From Kitasatospora cheerisanensis KCTC 2395 (GTDB lineage: Bacteria > Actinomycetota > Actinomycetes > Streptomycetales > Streptomycetaceae): a stretch of DNA of 64,000 bases. Positions 49,459-57,686 of the stretch are shown here, one piece after another. Where the stretch lies: NCBI RefSeq assembly GCF_000696185.1, contig NZ_KK853997.1, positions 392,533 to 456,532 of the forward strand, given 5' to 3'. The first letter of the stretch is position 1. Every line of letters starts with the position of its first letter. The notes beneath the pieces are model-generated. The model saw nothing but the letters and a program-made list of their open reading frames with translations, searched no databases and was not told the DNA's origin. The position numbers and the translations under genes were made by a program.

Positions 49459-50640
49459 TCAGACGCGTACGGGCTCCGGCGCCGGCCGCCGCGTACGGGG
49501 TGCCCGTTCGTCGCGGGTGGTCGCCGCGGCCACCGCGCTCGCGGCCACTGCGAGGGCCGCCGCCGCGAGCGGGAACCAGCGCCCGCCCAGCAGTCCGATC
49601 GCCGCCGATCCGGCCACGCCGCCGGCCGCCGTCCCCAGGTACAGGGCGCTGCTGTTCAGCGAAATCAGCAGGGGTGCGCTGCCCGGGTCGATCGACGCCA
49701 GGCGGTGCGGCAGGGCCACCGACACCGCCCACCCCGCCAGTGGCACCACCAGGGCGTAGCCGAGCGCCCCCGGCATGGAGCGCCCCAGCCAGGGCAGCGC
49801 CGCGAACGCGCCCGCCGCGGCCGCCGAGCCGGCCAGCAGCACCCGGCGCACCCCCAGCCGGTCCACCAGGCGCCCGCCCAGCCAGCTGCCGACCACCGAC
49901 ATCACCCCGCAGGTCAGCAGGACCACGCTCAGCCGGCCGCCGTCGCCGCCGGTGGCGCCCGAGACGGCGGTGGCCAGGTAGATGTAGACGCTCTGGAAGG
50001 CGAGGAAGAACACCAGCGTGGTGGCCGCCGCGCCGAGCACCCGGGGCCGGCCCAGCGGCGCGAGGCGCGCCCGGAGGGTGGGGGCGGCGACGGGCGCGGG
50101 CAGGTCGCGCAGCAGCAGGGCCAGGCCCGCGAGCGCGGCCAGGCCCAGGGCGGTGACCAGCCACATCGTCAGCCGCCAGTCGGCGCGCCCGACCCAGGTG
50201 CCCACCGGCACGCCCAGCGCGGTGGCCACCGTCATCCCGCCGAGCACGGTGGCCAGCGCGCGTCCGCGCCGCTCGGGGGCGACCAGGGTGGTGGCCACGG
50301 CGTTGGCGGTCGGCGTGTAGAGGGCGGCGCCGGCCGCCGCCAGCACCCGGGTGGCCAGCAGCAGGCCGTACGTGGGGGCGAGGGCGCTGAGCGCGTTGGC
50401 CGCGCTGAACACGGCGAGCGCGGTCAGCAGCAGGCGCCGGCGCGGCCAGCGGGCGGTGAGCGTGGCCAGCACCGGGGCCAGCAGCGCGTAGCCGAGCGCG
50501 AAGACGGTGACCAGCTGGCCGGCGGCCGGTACCGACACGCCCAGGTCGGCGGAGACCGGGCCGAGGATGCCGGCCACCACCATCGTGTCGGTGCCCACGG
50601 CGAAGGTGCCGAGGGCGAGCAGGAGCAGGCGTACGGGCAC
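49459..50640 (-). CDS. MFS (DHA1-like) drug/metabolite efflux transporter
   Basis: 393 residues with about 12 hydrophobic helices in two halves, the layout of the major facilitator superfamily. The loop between helices 2 and 3 carries a degenerate motif A (LTARWPRRRLLL). Helix 5 is rich in Gly (LGGMTVATALGVPVGTWVG), resembling motif C of proton-driven exporters. GTG at 50640 is preceded by a G-run acting as the ribosome binding site; longer readings to 50745 would run into the promoter region. It is divergent from an ArsR-type regulator with a palindrome between them, a frequent pairing in which the regulator represses its exporter. The substrate cannot be told. It is not part of the polyketide operon. 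Confidence 0.85.
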   Translation of the reverse strand: MPVRLLLLALGTFAVGTDTMVVAGILGPVSADLGVSVPAAGQLVTVFALGYALLAPVLATLTARWPRRRLLLTALAVFSAANALSALAPTYGLLLATRVLAAAGAALYTPTANAVATTLVAPERRGRALATVLGGMTVATALGVPVGTWVGRADWRLTMWLVTALGLAALAGLALLLRDLPAPVAAPTLRARLAPLGRPRVLGAAATTLVFFLAFQSVYIYLATAVSGATGGDGGRLSVVLLTCGVMSVVGSWLGGRLVDRLGVRRVLLAGSAAAAGAFAALPWLGRSMPGALGYALVVPLAGWAVSVALPHRLASIDPGSAPLLISLNSSALYLGTAAGGVAGSAAIGLLGGRWFPLAAAALAVAASAVAAATTRDERAPRTRRPAPEPVRV

Positions 50641-50761
50641 GGGAAACCCCCCGGGGTGCAGGAAACGGTTCGACGGACGGGCGTGCAGGACTGCCGCGCA
50701 GCCTCTGTTGGACAAGCATGCAACAGTTGGACGCTCGTCAAACATTCGAGGATGGGTGGAT

Positions 50762-50776
50762 GATTGTCAAACAATC
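50762..50776. promoter_or_regulatory. Palindrome in MFS/ArsR intergenic region
   Basis: GATTGT-CAA-ACAATC, a perfect 6-bp inverted repeat with a 3-nt centre, 36 nt before the ArsR start. A related TCAAACATT element lies at about 50738-50746, and GTTGGAC occurs twice at 50708-50727. These are plausible ArsR-family operators controlling both divergent genes. Confidence 0.5.
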
Positions 50777-50812
50777 CCTGCCCGGCCACCGCCCCGAGGA
50801 GCACCCGCCCCC

Positions 50813-51136
50813 GTGACCGACACCGAGCGGCTGCCCCAGCCCGCCACCGCCGACATCGACCTCGTCACCGTGCTGCACGCCCTCGGCGACCCCGTCCGGA
50901 TGACCCTGCTGCGCAGCTACGCCGACGGCGCCGAACACTCCTGCGACCCCCGCGGCCTCGGCCTGGACCACCTCCACAAGTCGACGGTCTCCCACCACCT
51001 GCGCGTCCTCCGCGAAGCCGGCGTCACCACCACCCGCGTCGCCGGCCGCAACCGCTTCGTCAGCCTGCGCCGCACCGACCTCGACGCCCGCTTCCCCGGC
51101 CTGCTCGACACCCTCCTCGCCGCCGCAGCCTCCTGA
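50813..51136 (+). CDS. ArsR-family (HTH_20) transcriptional repressor
   Basis: 107 residues from GTG at 50813. One winged helix-turn-helix domain fills the protein: HALGDPVRMTLLRSYADG, then STVSHHLRVLREAGVTTTR (recognition helix) and the wing VAGRNRFVSLRR ending in DLDARFPGLLDTLL. No Cys metal site of the ArsR/SmtB type is visible apart from a single Cys in HSCDPRGLGL, so the signal is probably not a heavy metal. It is divergent from the MFS exporter and likely represses it and itself through the palindromes in between. Confidence 0.85.
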   Translation: MTDTERLPQPATADIDLVTVLHALGDPVRMTLLRSYADGAEHSCDPRGLGLDHLHKSTVSHHLRVLREAGVTTTRVAGRNRFVSLRRTDLDARFPGLLDTLLAAAAS

Positions 51137-51298
51137 CGCCCGACGGCGGGCCGGCACACACCACCCGCGCCCGCACCAGGGCGGTCGGTGCGCGAACGGC
51201 AGCAGTGCCCGTGGGCCGAAATTCCCGATCCCGCCCCACCGCCACCGCAGTTCTGCCATGCTCACCCACAGCATCCGAGGCGTCACCAGGGGTAGGCA

Positions 51299-51499
51299 AT
51301 GCAGTTCACCTTCAGCGCGATCGCGCTCCTCGCGGTCATCATCGTGCTGCGCCTGCGCAGGCCGACCGCGCCGCGCACCCGCTTCGACGACAAGCTCGGC
51401 GCCGCGTACTGCGTGGTCTTCGGCGTTCTGATCGCCGCCACCCCGGTCGGCCGGGCCATCCTGGACTTCGTGGCCTCCCTCACCCGGAACATCCACTGA
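51299..51499 (+). CDS. Small membrane protein, function unknown
   Basis: 66 residues from ATG at 51299, preceded by AGGGGTAGG. Two hydrophobic segments (about 3-18 and 38-58) flank a basic/hydrophilic loop (RLRRPTAPRTRFDDK). This size and layout are common among unannotated Streptomyces membrane proteins. Downstream of the ArsR gene by 162 nt and convergent with the Lrp gene. No function is proposed. Confidence 0.6.
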   Translation: MQFTFSAIALLAVIIVLRLRRPTAPRTRFDDKLGAAYCVVFGVLIAATPVGRAILDFVASLTRNIH

Positions 51500-51553
51500 C
51501 CGTCCGCCCCCGCGCCCCGGCGGGCGAAGCGGCGCGCGGCGCAGGGCGGGCGG

Positions 51554-52555
51554 TCAGGCGCGCGGGCCCGCCGCGGCGCGGGGCGGGGGCACGACGAAGC
51601 CGCCGCGCTTGAAGGTCTCCAGCAGCACCGTCACGTCGATGTCGCCGACCCCGTCCAGGCCGCCCACGACGCCGGTCAGGAAGTCCTGGAGGTGGTGGGG
51701 GTCACGGACCGCGAGGTGGGCGCAGATCTGGTGGTCGCCGGTGATCGAGACGAGGGTCATCACCTCGGGCCGTTCCGCGAGGGCGCGGCCGACGGCGTCC
51801 AGGTGACGGTAGCCGACGTTCAGCCACAGCAGTGCCTCGGTGGTCAGTCCGAACAGCGACGGGGCGACGTCCGCGCGGACCCGGACGACGTTCTGTTCGA
51901 GGAGTCCGGCGAGTCGACGGGAGGCGGTGGCCTGGCTGACGCCGAGTTCGCCGGCCAGCCGGGTGGTGGACATCCGGCCGTCCTGGGCGAGGAGTTCGAC
52001 CATCCGCTGTTCGTCGGGGTGCAGGCTCACCTCGCCGTGCCGCGCCCCGAACGGGACCGGTGAGGGCTGCCGGAGGGCCGCCGCCTCGGCGGGGGTGAGC
52101 GCGCCGCCGCTCCACTCGTGGCTGCCGGTGTAGAAGCGCAGGACCGGGTAGGAGGAGGAGCTGCGGACCTGGGGCGGCATCCCGTCGAAGAGCAGGGCGC
52201 GCAGCGTGTCGTCGCTCTTGGGGACGAGCTCCACGAAGTGGTCGGAGGAGCCGAGCAGGGCCAGCACCGTCCGGGTCTCGGCGAGCCGGGAGAACGTCTC
52301 CGCGATCTCCCGGGCGCGCCCGGTCTCGACGCGCAGCCGGAGCAGCACCGGGGCACGCCGGCCGATCAGCTGGGTGTCGAGCAGCCCGACCACGCGGACC
52401 AGCCCCGATTCGAGCAGCCGCTGACCGCGCCGCGCCGTGCTGCGCTCGGGGAGGCGGAGGACCTGCGCGATCTGCTCCCAAGGGGCGCGGCCGTGGAGCT
52501 GCAGGGCGCAGGCGATGCGCCGGTCCGTCTCCTCCGAGCTGTCGGAAGTAGTCAC
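51554..52555 (-). CDS. Lrp/AsnC-family regulator with two HTH domains
   Basis: 333 residues, about twice the classic Lrp length, a common actinobacterial form with duplicated HTH-ligand units. First HTH at about 10-55 (PWEQIAQVLRLPERSTARRGQRL); second at about 185-230 (MSTTRLAGELGVSQATASRRLAGLL); then an RAM/AsnC ligand domain. GTG at 52555 has GGAG six nt upstream; an ATG at 52567 and a GTG at 52570 are also in frame but have worse spacing. It is divergent from a LysE-family exporter, an arrangement in which the regulator usually senses an amino acid and controls its export. Confidence 0.85.
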   Translation of the reverse strand: MTTSDSSEETDRRIACALQLHGRAPWEQIAQVLRLPERSTARRGQRLLESGLVRVVGLLDTQLIGRRAPVLLRLRVETGRAREIAETFSRLAETRTVLALLGSSDHFVELVPKSDDTLRALLFDGMPPQVRSSSSYPVLRFYTGSHEWSGGALTPAEAAALRQPSPVPFGARHGEVSLHPDEQRMVELLAQDGRMSTTRLAGELGVSQATASRRLAGLLEQNVVRVRADVAPSLFGLTTEALLWLNVGYRHLDAVGRALAERPEVMTLVSITGDHQICAHLAVRDPHHLQDFLTGVVGGLDGVGDIDVTVLLETFKRGGFVVPPPRAAAGPRA

Positions 52556-52954
52556 CTGAGCCTCCATCACGTCCGAACTATGCGCAGCAGGCTACTGCTT
52601 GACGGATTCATTCGCCACTGCCAGAGTGGCCGGCGTTGCGGCACGGCTGAGGGAGGGAAGCTGTGAAACACGCGTGACCGGACGGACGGAACGCCGGTCC
52701 GGGAGTCCCGGCGCGAAGCGGCGGAGGCCGACCTGTCGGCGCTCTCGCAGCGGTACGCGTGCGGTCCGAACCGCGGGCACCGCCTGCTCCACTGCACCCG
52801 AGCGTGGGCTGCCCGCCCTTGCGGCGGCTTGGGCGGGCAGCCCCCGCCGTGCTCCCCCAACTCGCCGTGTCGGCCGTGCCCCTGACACCCGATCAGGCCA
52901 CTGGGGCCCGCCGGCCCCGCCCCTCCTTCCGTCGATCCCGCATCGGAGACACCC
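52556..52954. other. Non-coding leader region between lrp-like and lysE-like genes
   Basis: About 400 nt with no convincing gene. It holds a strong stem-loop (52806-52843). The segment next to the Lrp start (52556-52660) is less GC-rich and is the likely place for both divergent promoters and Lrp binding sites, but no clear operator could be picked out. Confidence 0.5.
52806..52843 (+). terminator. 13-bp perfect stem-loop in lysE-like leader
   Basis: GGGCTGCCCGCCC, 12-nt loop, then the exact complement. It lies about 110 nt upstream of the leader ORF and 206 nt upstream of the exporter start, inside the probable 5' untranslated region. It could act as an attenuator or terminator; there is no T-run after it. 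Confidence 0.5.
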
Positions 52955-53053
52955 ATGCCCCTCGCCCCGAGCACCGCGGCACAGGACGCCGCCACGCCCC
53001 TGCGACCCCGCATCGACGACACCGGTGCCGGCACCGGGGAGCGCCGCGCGTGA
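52955..53053 (+). CDS. 32-residue leader ORF coupled to lysE-like gene
   Basis: ATG at 52955 with GGAG six nt upstream, the best ribosome binding site in this region. It ends with a TGA (53051-53053) that overlaps the exporter start (GTG at 53050, ATG at 53053), so it is positioned for translational coupling. The peptide (MPLAPSTAAQDAA...GTGERRA) has no recognisable domain or run of one amino acid. It may be a regulatory leader peptide or only a means of delivering ribosomes. Confidence 0.5.
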   Translation: MPLAPSTAAQDAATPLRPRIDDTGAGTGERRA

Positions 53054-53691
53054 TGATCGGCCTGGAAGTGGTGGCGTCCTACGCCGGAGTGGCTCTGCTC
53101 GGGGCCATGTCGCCCGGCCCCGACTTCGCGCTCGTCAGCCGTTTCGCCGCGCTGCGCGGACGGGCGGCGGGCCTGGGGGCGGCCGTGGGCGTCGCGGTGG
53201 GCATGGCGGTCAACACCGCCGCCGCCGTGGTGGGCGTCGGCGCCGCGCTCGCCGCCTCGCCCGCCGTGTTCCGGGCGATCACGCTCGCGGGCGCGGCCTA
53301 CCTGTGCCACCTCGGCGTCCGCTCCCTGCTGGCGGCCCGCGCGGCGGACGGGGGTCCGGCCGCCGCCGACGCCGGGACGGGGGCCGGGGCGCAGGACGTG
53401 TGGTGGACCGCCTTCCGGCAGGGCCTCGTCACCAACGTGCTCAACCCGAAGTCGATCGTGTTCCTGGTGGCCCTGCTCCCCCAGTTCCTGACGGACCGTT
53501 CGACCTGGGCGGACAAGGCGCTCCTCGGCGCGGTCACCGTCCTGATGGTGCTCGCCTGGTTCACCGCGGTCTCCCTCGCGGTCGGCGCCTTCCAGGCCGT
53601 CTTCCGCCGCCCCGCCGCGCGGCACGTCCTCAATGCCACGACCGGCCTGGTGCTCGTCGCCCTCGCCCTCGCCCTCGTACTGAACTCCTGA
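53050..53691 (+). CDS. LysE/RhtB-family amino-acid exporter
   Basis: 213 residues with about six hydrophobic segments. The family signature appears at the N-terminus (LLGAMSPGPDFALVSRFAAL) and in the middle (FRQGLVTNVLNPKSIVFLVALLPQFL). GTG at 53050 lies 8 nt after GGGGAG; ATG at 53053 is an alternative. Members export amino acids or their analogues. The divergent Lrp-type regulator and a coupled leader ORF suggest control by amino-acid level. The substrate is unknown. Confidence 0.87.
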   Translation: MMIGLEVVASYAGVALLGAMSPGPDFALVSRFAALRGRAAGLGAAVGVAVGMAVNTAAAVVGVGAALAASPAVFRAITLAGAAYLCHLGVRSLLAARAADGGPAAADAGTGAGAQDVWWTAFRQGLVTNVLNPKSIVFLVALLPQFLTDRSTWADKALLGAVTVLMVLAWFTAVSLAVGAFQAVFRRPAARHVLNATTGLVLVALALALVLNS

Positions 53692-53764
53692 GGCCCTGAG
53701 CAACCGAGTCCCTGAGCCCGCGGGTTCTGCCGTTGGGGCGGGCCCGTGAGTGATGCCGCTGGGG

Positions 53765-53790
53765 CGGGCCCGGCCGCTGGGCCGGGCCCG
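53765..53790. terminator. Bidirectional stem-loop terminator
   Basis: CGGGCCCGGCC, 4-nt loop, exact complement: an 11-bp GC stem between two convergent genes (lysE-like ending at 53691 and the SDR ending at 53813). Flanked by short direct repeats of GGGGCGGGCCCG and GGGCCCGGGTGGTCAGAG. Confidence 0.7.
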
Positions 53791-53812
53791 GGTGGTCAGA
53801 GGGCCCGGGTGG

Positions 53813-54640
53813 TCAGAGGGTCAGGGCGGTGGGCTGGGCGTCCGGGCGCATGGCGGCGTCGGTGCCGCCGTCGACGAAGAGGGTGGCTCCGGTGGTGAAC
53901 CGGGCTTCGGGGCGCAGGAACTGGTGCACCCAGAAGGCGATGTCCTCGGGCCGGCCGAAGAGGCCGAGCGGCATCGGGGTGGGGAAGGCGTCGGGGTCCG
54001 GTTCCTGGCCGGCGCCGGTGGAGCCGAGCATCAGCGGGGTGATCACTGCCCCCGGGGCTATGACGTTGAGCAGGACGCCCTCGCGGGCCCACGTCGGGGT
54101 GACGGCCGTGCGGCGCACCCAGCGGGCCAGGGCGAACTTGGAGGTGGCGTAGGCGGAGATGCTCGGTGCGCTCTGCATCATCTCGGCGGGGAGCGCCGTC
54201 TGCGCGGCCCGGGCGTGGTCGCGGGCTGCCGGCTCGTCGCCCGCGAGCAGCAGGTCGACCAGCTTGTCGTCGATCATCGGGACGGTGGTGGAGGAGTTGG
54301 AGCCGATCACCACGGCGCGGCCCGCCGCGGAGCGGGCGAGGGCCGGGCGGAGCCCCTCCAGCAGGGCGACCGGGCCGAAGTAGTTGATGGCGGCGACGGC
54401 GCCGGCGTCCTTCATGGCGGGGCCGACGCCGGCCACGGCGGCGACGCCGTCCAGTCGGCCGTCGGCGGCGTCCAGGATCTGCTGGACGGCGGACCGGCGG
54501 CCTTCCGGGGTGCCGAGGTCGGCGGTGATGTCGGCGTCGTGGAGGTCGACGCCGATGACGGTGTGCCCGTTCTCGCGGAGGACGGCGGCGCTGGCGGCGC
54601 CCATTCCCGAAGCGGAGCCGGTGACGGCGTAGGTACCCAT
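53813..54640 (-). CDS. Short-chain dehydrogenase/reductase (SDR)
   Basis: 275 residues. Rossmann NAD(P) motif TGSASGMG at the N-terminus, GVDLHDADITADL (Asp after beta-2, favouring NAD), GSNSS for the catalytic Ser region, and the active-site pair in SAYATSKFALARW (YxxxK). It ends with TGATLFVDGGTDA, typical of classical SDRs. ATG at 54640 follows GAGAGG at 9 nt. Overall it resembles 3-alpha-hydroxysteroid dehydrogenase-like SDRs; the substrate is unknown. Divergent from a TetR regulator across a 129-nt region with a palindrome, so it is probably that regulator's target. Confidence 0.87.
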   Translation of the reverse strand: MGTYAVTGSASGMGAASAAVLRENGHTVIGVDLHDADITADLGTPEGRRSAVQQILDAADGRLDGVAAVAGVGPAMKDAGAVAAINYFGPVALLEGLRPALARSAAGRAVVIGSNSSTTVPMIDDKLVDLLLAGDEPAARDHARAAQTALPAEMMQSAPSISAYATSKFALARWVRRTAVTPTWAREGVLLNVIAPGAVITPLMLGSTGAGQEPDPDAFPTPMPLGLFGRPEDIAFWVHQFLRPEARFTTGATLFVDGGTDAAMRPDAQPTALTL

Positions 54641-54709
54641 GGTGCGAGCCTCTCGATCACTGTGCGCGGGAGCGCGGGAGATCGGCGGGGGCGTTGCCGC
54701 CCGGGTCCG

Positions 54710-54736
54710 CCAATCGGTTTTCAATCACTGATTGGA
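54710..54736. promoter_or_regulatory. Palindromic TetR operator candidate
   Basis: CAATC-ACT-GATTG (54722-54734), extendable to 7-nt arms with one mismatch, plus a further CCAATC at 54710-54715. Located between the divergent SDR and TetR genes, in a locally AT-rich stretch, 36 nt before the TetR start. Confidence 0.55.
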
Positions 54737-54769
54737 TGGTAACCCGAGCTCCCGTGATGCAATGGCCGC

Positions 54770-55450
54770 ATGCCCGACGACGCAGCCCAGAGCACGCCCC
54801 CGAACCGGATCCCGGCACCGGCGGAGGCACCGGCACCGGACCCCGCCACCACCCGCGACCGCCTGCTCGCGGCCGCCGAGCGGCTCTTCCTCCAGCGCGG
54901 GGTCGGCCAGGTCTCGGTGCGGGCGATCAACGCCGAGGCCGGGCTCAATCCGGGTGCGGTGCACTACCACTTCGGCTCTCGGGAGGGGCTGGTCGCGGCA
55001 CTCCTGGGGCGCGAGCTGCTGCCGCTGTGGCAGGACCGGCTGGAGGCGGCCACCCTCCGCCCCGACGCCGCCGCCACCGGCCCGGCGCAGGTGCGGACGC
55101 TGGTCACCGCCGTCGCCGGGCCGTTCGACGAGCTGGTGCGCACCGAGCGCGGCCGGATGCTCTGCCGGCTGCTCGCCCAGACCATGCTGGCCGCCGACCG
55201 GCCGCTCAGCGGTTCCCCGTGGGCGGGCACCGCCCCGTTCGAGGTGGTCCTCGGCCGGGCCCTGCCCGAGCTGACCGTCCACGAGATCACCGACCGCTGG
55301 CGGCTCGCCTTCACGGCCCTGCTGGAGACCTACGGCCGCCCGCTCGCCACCGACGCGGCCTCCGGCCCCGTCCCGTCGTTCCCCGAACTCTCCACCGTGG
55401 TCGCCTTCCTGACGGCCGGTCTGACGGCCCCTCGGCCGGACGCCGGCTGA
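54770..55450 (+). CDS. TetR-family transcriptional regulator
   Basis: 226 residues from ATG at 54770. After a Pro/Ala-rich leader, the TetR DNA-binding domain lies at about 30-75: RDRLLAAAERLFLQRG, VSVRAINAEAGLNPGAVHYHFGSREGLVAALL. The remaining ~150 residues form the ligand-binding helices, with no recognisable specificity. Divergent from the SDR at 53813-54640, it likely represses that gene and itself through the CAATCACTGATTG palindrome. Confidence 0.88.
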   Translation: MPDDAAQSTPPNRIPAPAEAPAPDPATTRDRLLAAAERLFLQRGVGQVSVRAINAEAGLNPGAVHYHFGSREGLVAALLGRELLPLWQDRLEAATLRPDAAATGPAQVRTLVTAVAGPFDELVRTERGRMLCRLLAQTMLAADRPLSGSPWAGTAPFEVVLGRALPELTVHEITDRWRLAFTALLETYGRPLATDAASGPVPSFPELSTVVAFLTAGLTAPRPDAG

Positions 55451-55512
55451 CGCTCCCCGCAGTGTGCTGCGGCCCTTCGGTGTCGGTATCGGGGTGGAGT
55501 TGTGAAGGAGTA

Positions 55513-55537
55513 AAAGGTGACGGGTCTTGTCACCTTT
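55513..55537. promoter_or_regulatory. 9-bp perfect inverted repeat before SDR gene
   Basis: AAAGGTGAC, 7-nt spacer (GGGTCTT), GTCACCTTT. Ends 19 nt before the ATG of the next SDR, so it would overlap the promoter or 5' leader. It suits a dimeric repressor, perhaps the WYL regulator encoded convergently, or a small RNA hairpin covering the ribosome binding site. Confidence 0.55.
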
Positions 55538-55556
55538 GGCGGCGATCGTTGAAGGC

Positions 55557-56531
55557 ATGGAGAACACGAACAGTGCCGCGCCCCGTGACAGCCTTCCCGC
55601 CCTGCCGCTGGCCGGCCGGATCGTCCTGGTCGCGGGCGCGACCCGGGGTGCGGGCCGCGCGCTGGCGGTCGAGTTGGGCAGGGCCGGGGCGACGGTCTAC
55701 GTGACCGGACGGACGACTCGCGCGCGGTTGAGCGAGGTCGGCCGGGCGAGCGAGACGATCGAGGAGACGGGAGAACTGGTGACGGCGGCCGGTGGGGTGG
55801 GGATCGCGGTGCCCACCGACCACCTGGACGAGGAGCAGGTGCGGGCGCTGTTCCGGCGGATCGAGGAGGAGCACGGCCACCTCGACGTCCTGGTCAACGA
55901 CCTGTGGGGCGGCGAGCGCCTGACCGCCGAGTCGATCTTCGGCAAGAAGAGCTGGGAGACACCGCTCGCCGACGGGCTGCGGATGCTGGAACTGGGCGTG
56001 CGCTCGCACGTGATCACGGCGGCGCTCGGCCTGCCGCTGCTGGTGCGATCGGCCGCACCGCTGCTGGTGGAGGTCACCGACGGGACGGCGGAGACCAACC
56101 GCCGGTACCGGGAGAACGTCTACTACGACCTGGCGAAGAACGCGCCGATCCGGATGGCCTTCGGACTCGGCGAGGAGCTGGCGGAGTACGGCGGCGCGGC
56201 GGTGTGCGTGACGCCGGGCTTCCTGCGCTCCGAGCAGATGCTGACGCACTTCGGCGTGGCGGAGGAGAACTGGCGGGACGTCATCGCCGTCGAGCCGGCC
56301 TTCGCGATCGCGGAATCGCCGCAGTACCTCGCCCGCGGGGTGGCCGCGCTGGCGGCCGACCCGCAGCGGGCCGAGCGGTGGAACCGGAAGTCGACGTCCA
56401 GCGCCGAACTCGCCCGGGTCTACGGCATCACGGACGTGGACGGCAGCAGGCCGGACGCCTGGGCGTACTTCGAGGCGGTCGGCGAGCGCGGCGAGAAGGG
56501 GGATCCGGTCTCCGCCGACGACTACCGCTGA
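55557..56531 (+). CDS. SDR-family oxidoreductase
   Basis: 324 residues from ATG at 55557 (weak GAAGGC close upstream; a TTG-type start at 55527 would lie inside the inverted repeat). Nucleotide motif AGATRGAGR after beta-1, TGRTTRA after beta-2 (Arg, favouring NADPH), and the active-site pair in VYYDLAKNAPIRMA (YxxxK). It is longer than classical SDRs because of an extra segment (SIFGKKSWETPLADGLRML) before the active site and a longer C-terminus. The 3' end overlaps the convergent WYL gene by 10 nt. Substrate unknown. Confidence 0.85.
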   Translation: MENTNSAAPRDSLPALPLAGRIVLVAGATRGAGRALAVELGRAGATVYVTGRTTRARLSEVGRASETIEETGELVTAAGGVGIAVPTDHLDEEQVRALFRRIEEEHGHLDVLVNDLWGGERLTAESIFGKKSWETPLADGLRMLELGVRSHVITAALGLPLLVRSAAPLLVEVTDGTAETNRRYRENVYYDLAKNAPIRMAFGLGEELAEYGGAAVCVTPGFLRSEQMLTHFGVAEENWRDVIAVEPAFAIAESPQYLARGVAALAADPQRAERWNRKSTSSAELARVYGITDVDGSRPDAWAYFEAVGERGEKGDPVSADDYR

Positions 56532-57570
56532 CCCTCGGCGGAACCGTCGTCCCGGGTCTTCTGCTCCCCGGCGTCCGGGTCCTCCTCGCGGTAGCACGCG
56601 GCGAGGGCCCGGGCCTGGCGGGCGAAGCGGGCGCGGAGACCGGACGGGGCGAGCACCTCGGCCTCCGCGCCGAGCGAGGACAGTTCGGCGAACGCGATCT
56701 CCTCGGACTCGACGGCGAGTTCGAGGGTGACCCGGCCGGCGGCGTCCGGCGGCGCGGCGGCGGCCAGCGCCCGTCCGGCCGCCGCCCGGTCGGTGACCTC
56801 GGGCAGGCGGCGCGCGCCCGCCGGGGTGAGCCGCACCGTGACGGTGGCGCGCAGCAGCGACAGGGCGAACCGGGCGCTGTGCTCCTCCCAGTACGCCGCC
56901 AGGTCGAAGGACGGATCACGGGTGAACGCTCCGTCAACCGGCGTGCGCAGTGCGGTGATCCGGTCCGCGCGGAAGGTCAGGAAGGCGCCGCCCGCGGCGC
57001 CGGGAGCTCGGCCCACCAGGTACCAGACGCCCGCCTTGAGGACCAGCCCGTACGGTTCCACCCGGCGGGCCGGCCCCGGCTCGCGGCCGGGGCGGGTGTA
57101 GCCGAACTCCACCGCGAGGTCCGCCCAGAGCGCCCGGGCCAGGTCCGGCAGCAGGTCGGGGGCGGACGGCTCGCGGAACCAGGCCGGCGCGTCCAGGTGG
57201 AACCGCCGGGCCGAGGACTCGGCGGCCGCCCGAAGGGAGGGCAGCAGCGTCGCGGAGAGCTTCAGCCGGGCGGTGTCCGCGGCGTCGGAGAGCCCCAGGT
57301 CGCGCAGCGCGGACGGCAGCCCGGACAGGTACAGGGTCTCGGCCTCGGTGGGGTGCAGGGTGGTGAGCCGCGTCCGGTGGCCGGGGGCGAGCCGATAGCC
57401 GCCGGCCCGCCCCGCTCCGACCGCACCGGGATCCCGGCCCCCTGCAGCGCCTGCACGTCGCGGATGACGGTCCGTTCGGACACCTCCAACTCCCGCGCCA
57501 GTTCGGCGGCGGTGAGCCCGGGAGTGGACTGCAGCAGAAGAGCCATGCGGATCAGGCGGGCAGCACGCAT
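56522..57570 (-). CDS. WYL-domain (YafY-type) transcriptional regulator, apparently frameshifted
   Basis: Two adjoining frames make one recognisable protein of about 350 residues. From ATG at 57570 the first frame encodes a DeoR-like HTH (MRAARLIRMALLLQSTPG, LTAAELARELEVSERTVIRDVQ, ALQGAGIPVRSERG). Near 57400-57410, in a GC-rich run, the sequence must drop back one base to continue as AGGYRLAPG and the WYL domain (FGYTRPGREPGPARRVEPYG, LVLKAGVWYLVGR), ending at 56522. A single missing base explains this; sequencing error or true mutation cannot be told apart. Intact members sense ligands through WYL and control neighbouring genes, here perhaps the convergent SDR. ATG at 57582 is an alternative start. 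Confidence 0.78.
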
Positions 57571-57686
57571 GCCCCCCAGCATCCCCCACCCGCACCCCGG
57601 CCCCCGCACCGGCGTCCGCCGCACCGCCCGCGGACCGCTGCCGCGCCCGGCCGGAACCCTGTCCCGGCCGGGCGGGAGCGCGTCGC

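Noticed and set aside
49439..50719. Alternative minus-strand frame overlapping the MFS gene
   Set aside because: Gly/Arg-rich with no hydrophobic helices; the 49459-50640 frame has clear transmembrane segments and motif C.
53701..53830. Short direct repeats (GGGGCGGGCCCG, GGGCCCGGGTGGTCAGAG) as a mobile-element end or attachment site
   Set aside because: They surround an 11-bp stem-loop between convergent genes and are simplest as part of a terminator; no integrase or transposase is nearby.
46853..57570. Treating the regulators, exporters and SDRs as bafilomycin tailoring, resistance or control genes
   Set aside because: They form self-contained divergent pairs, and none matches a step missing from bafilomycin assembly; position alone is not enough.
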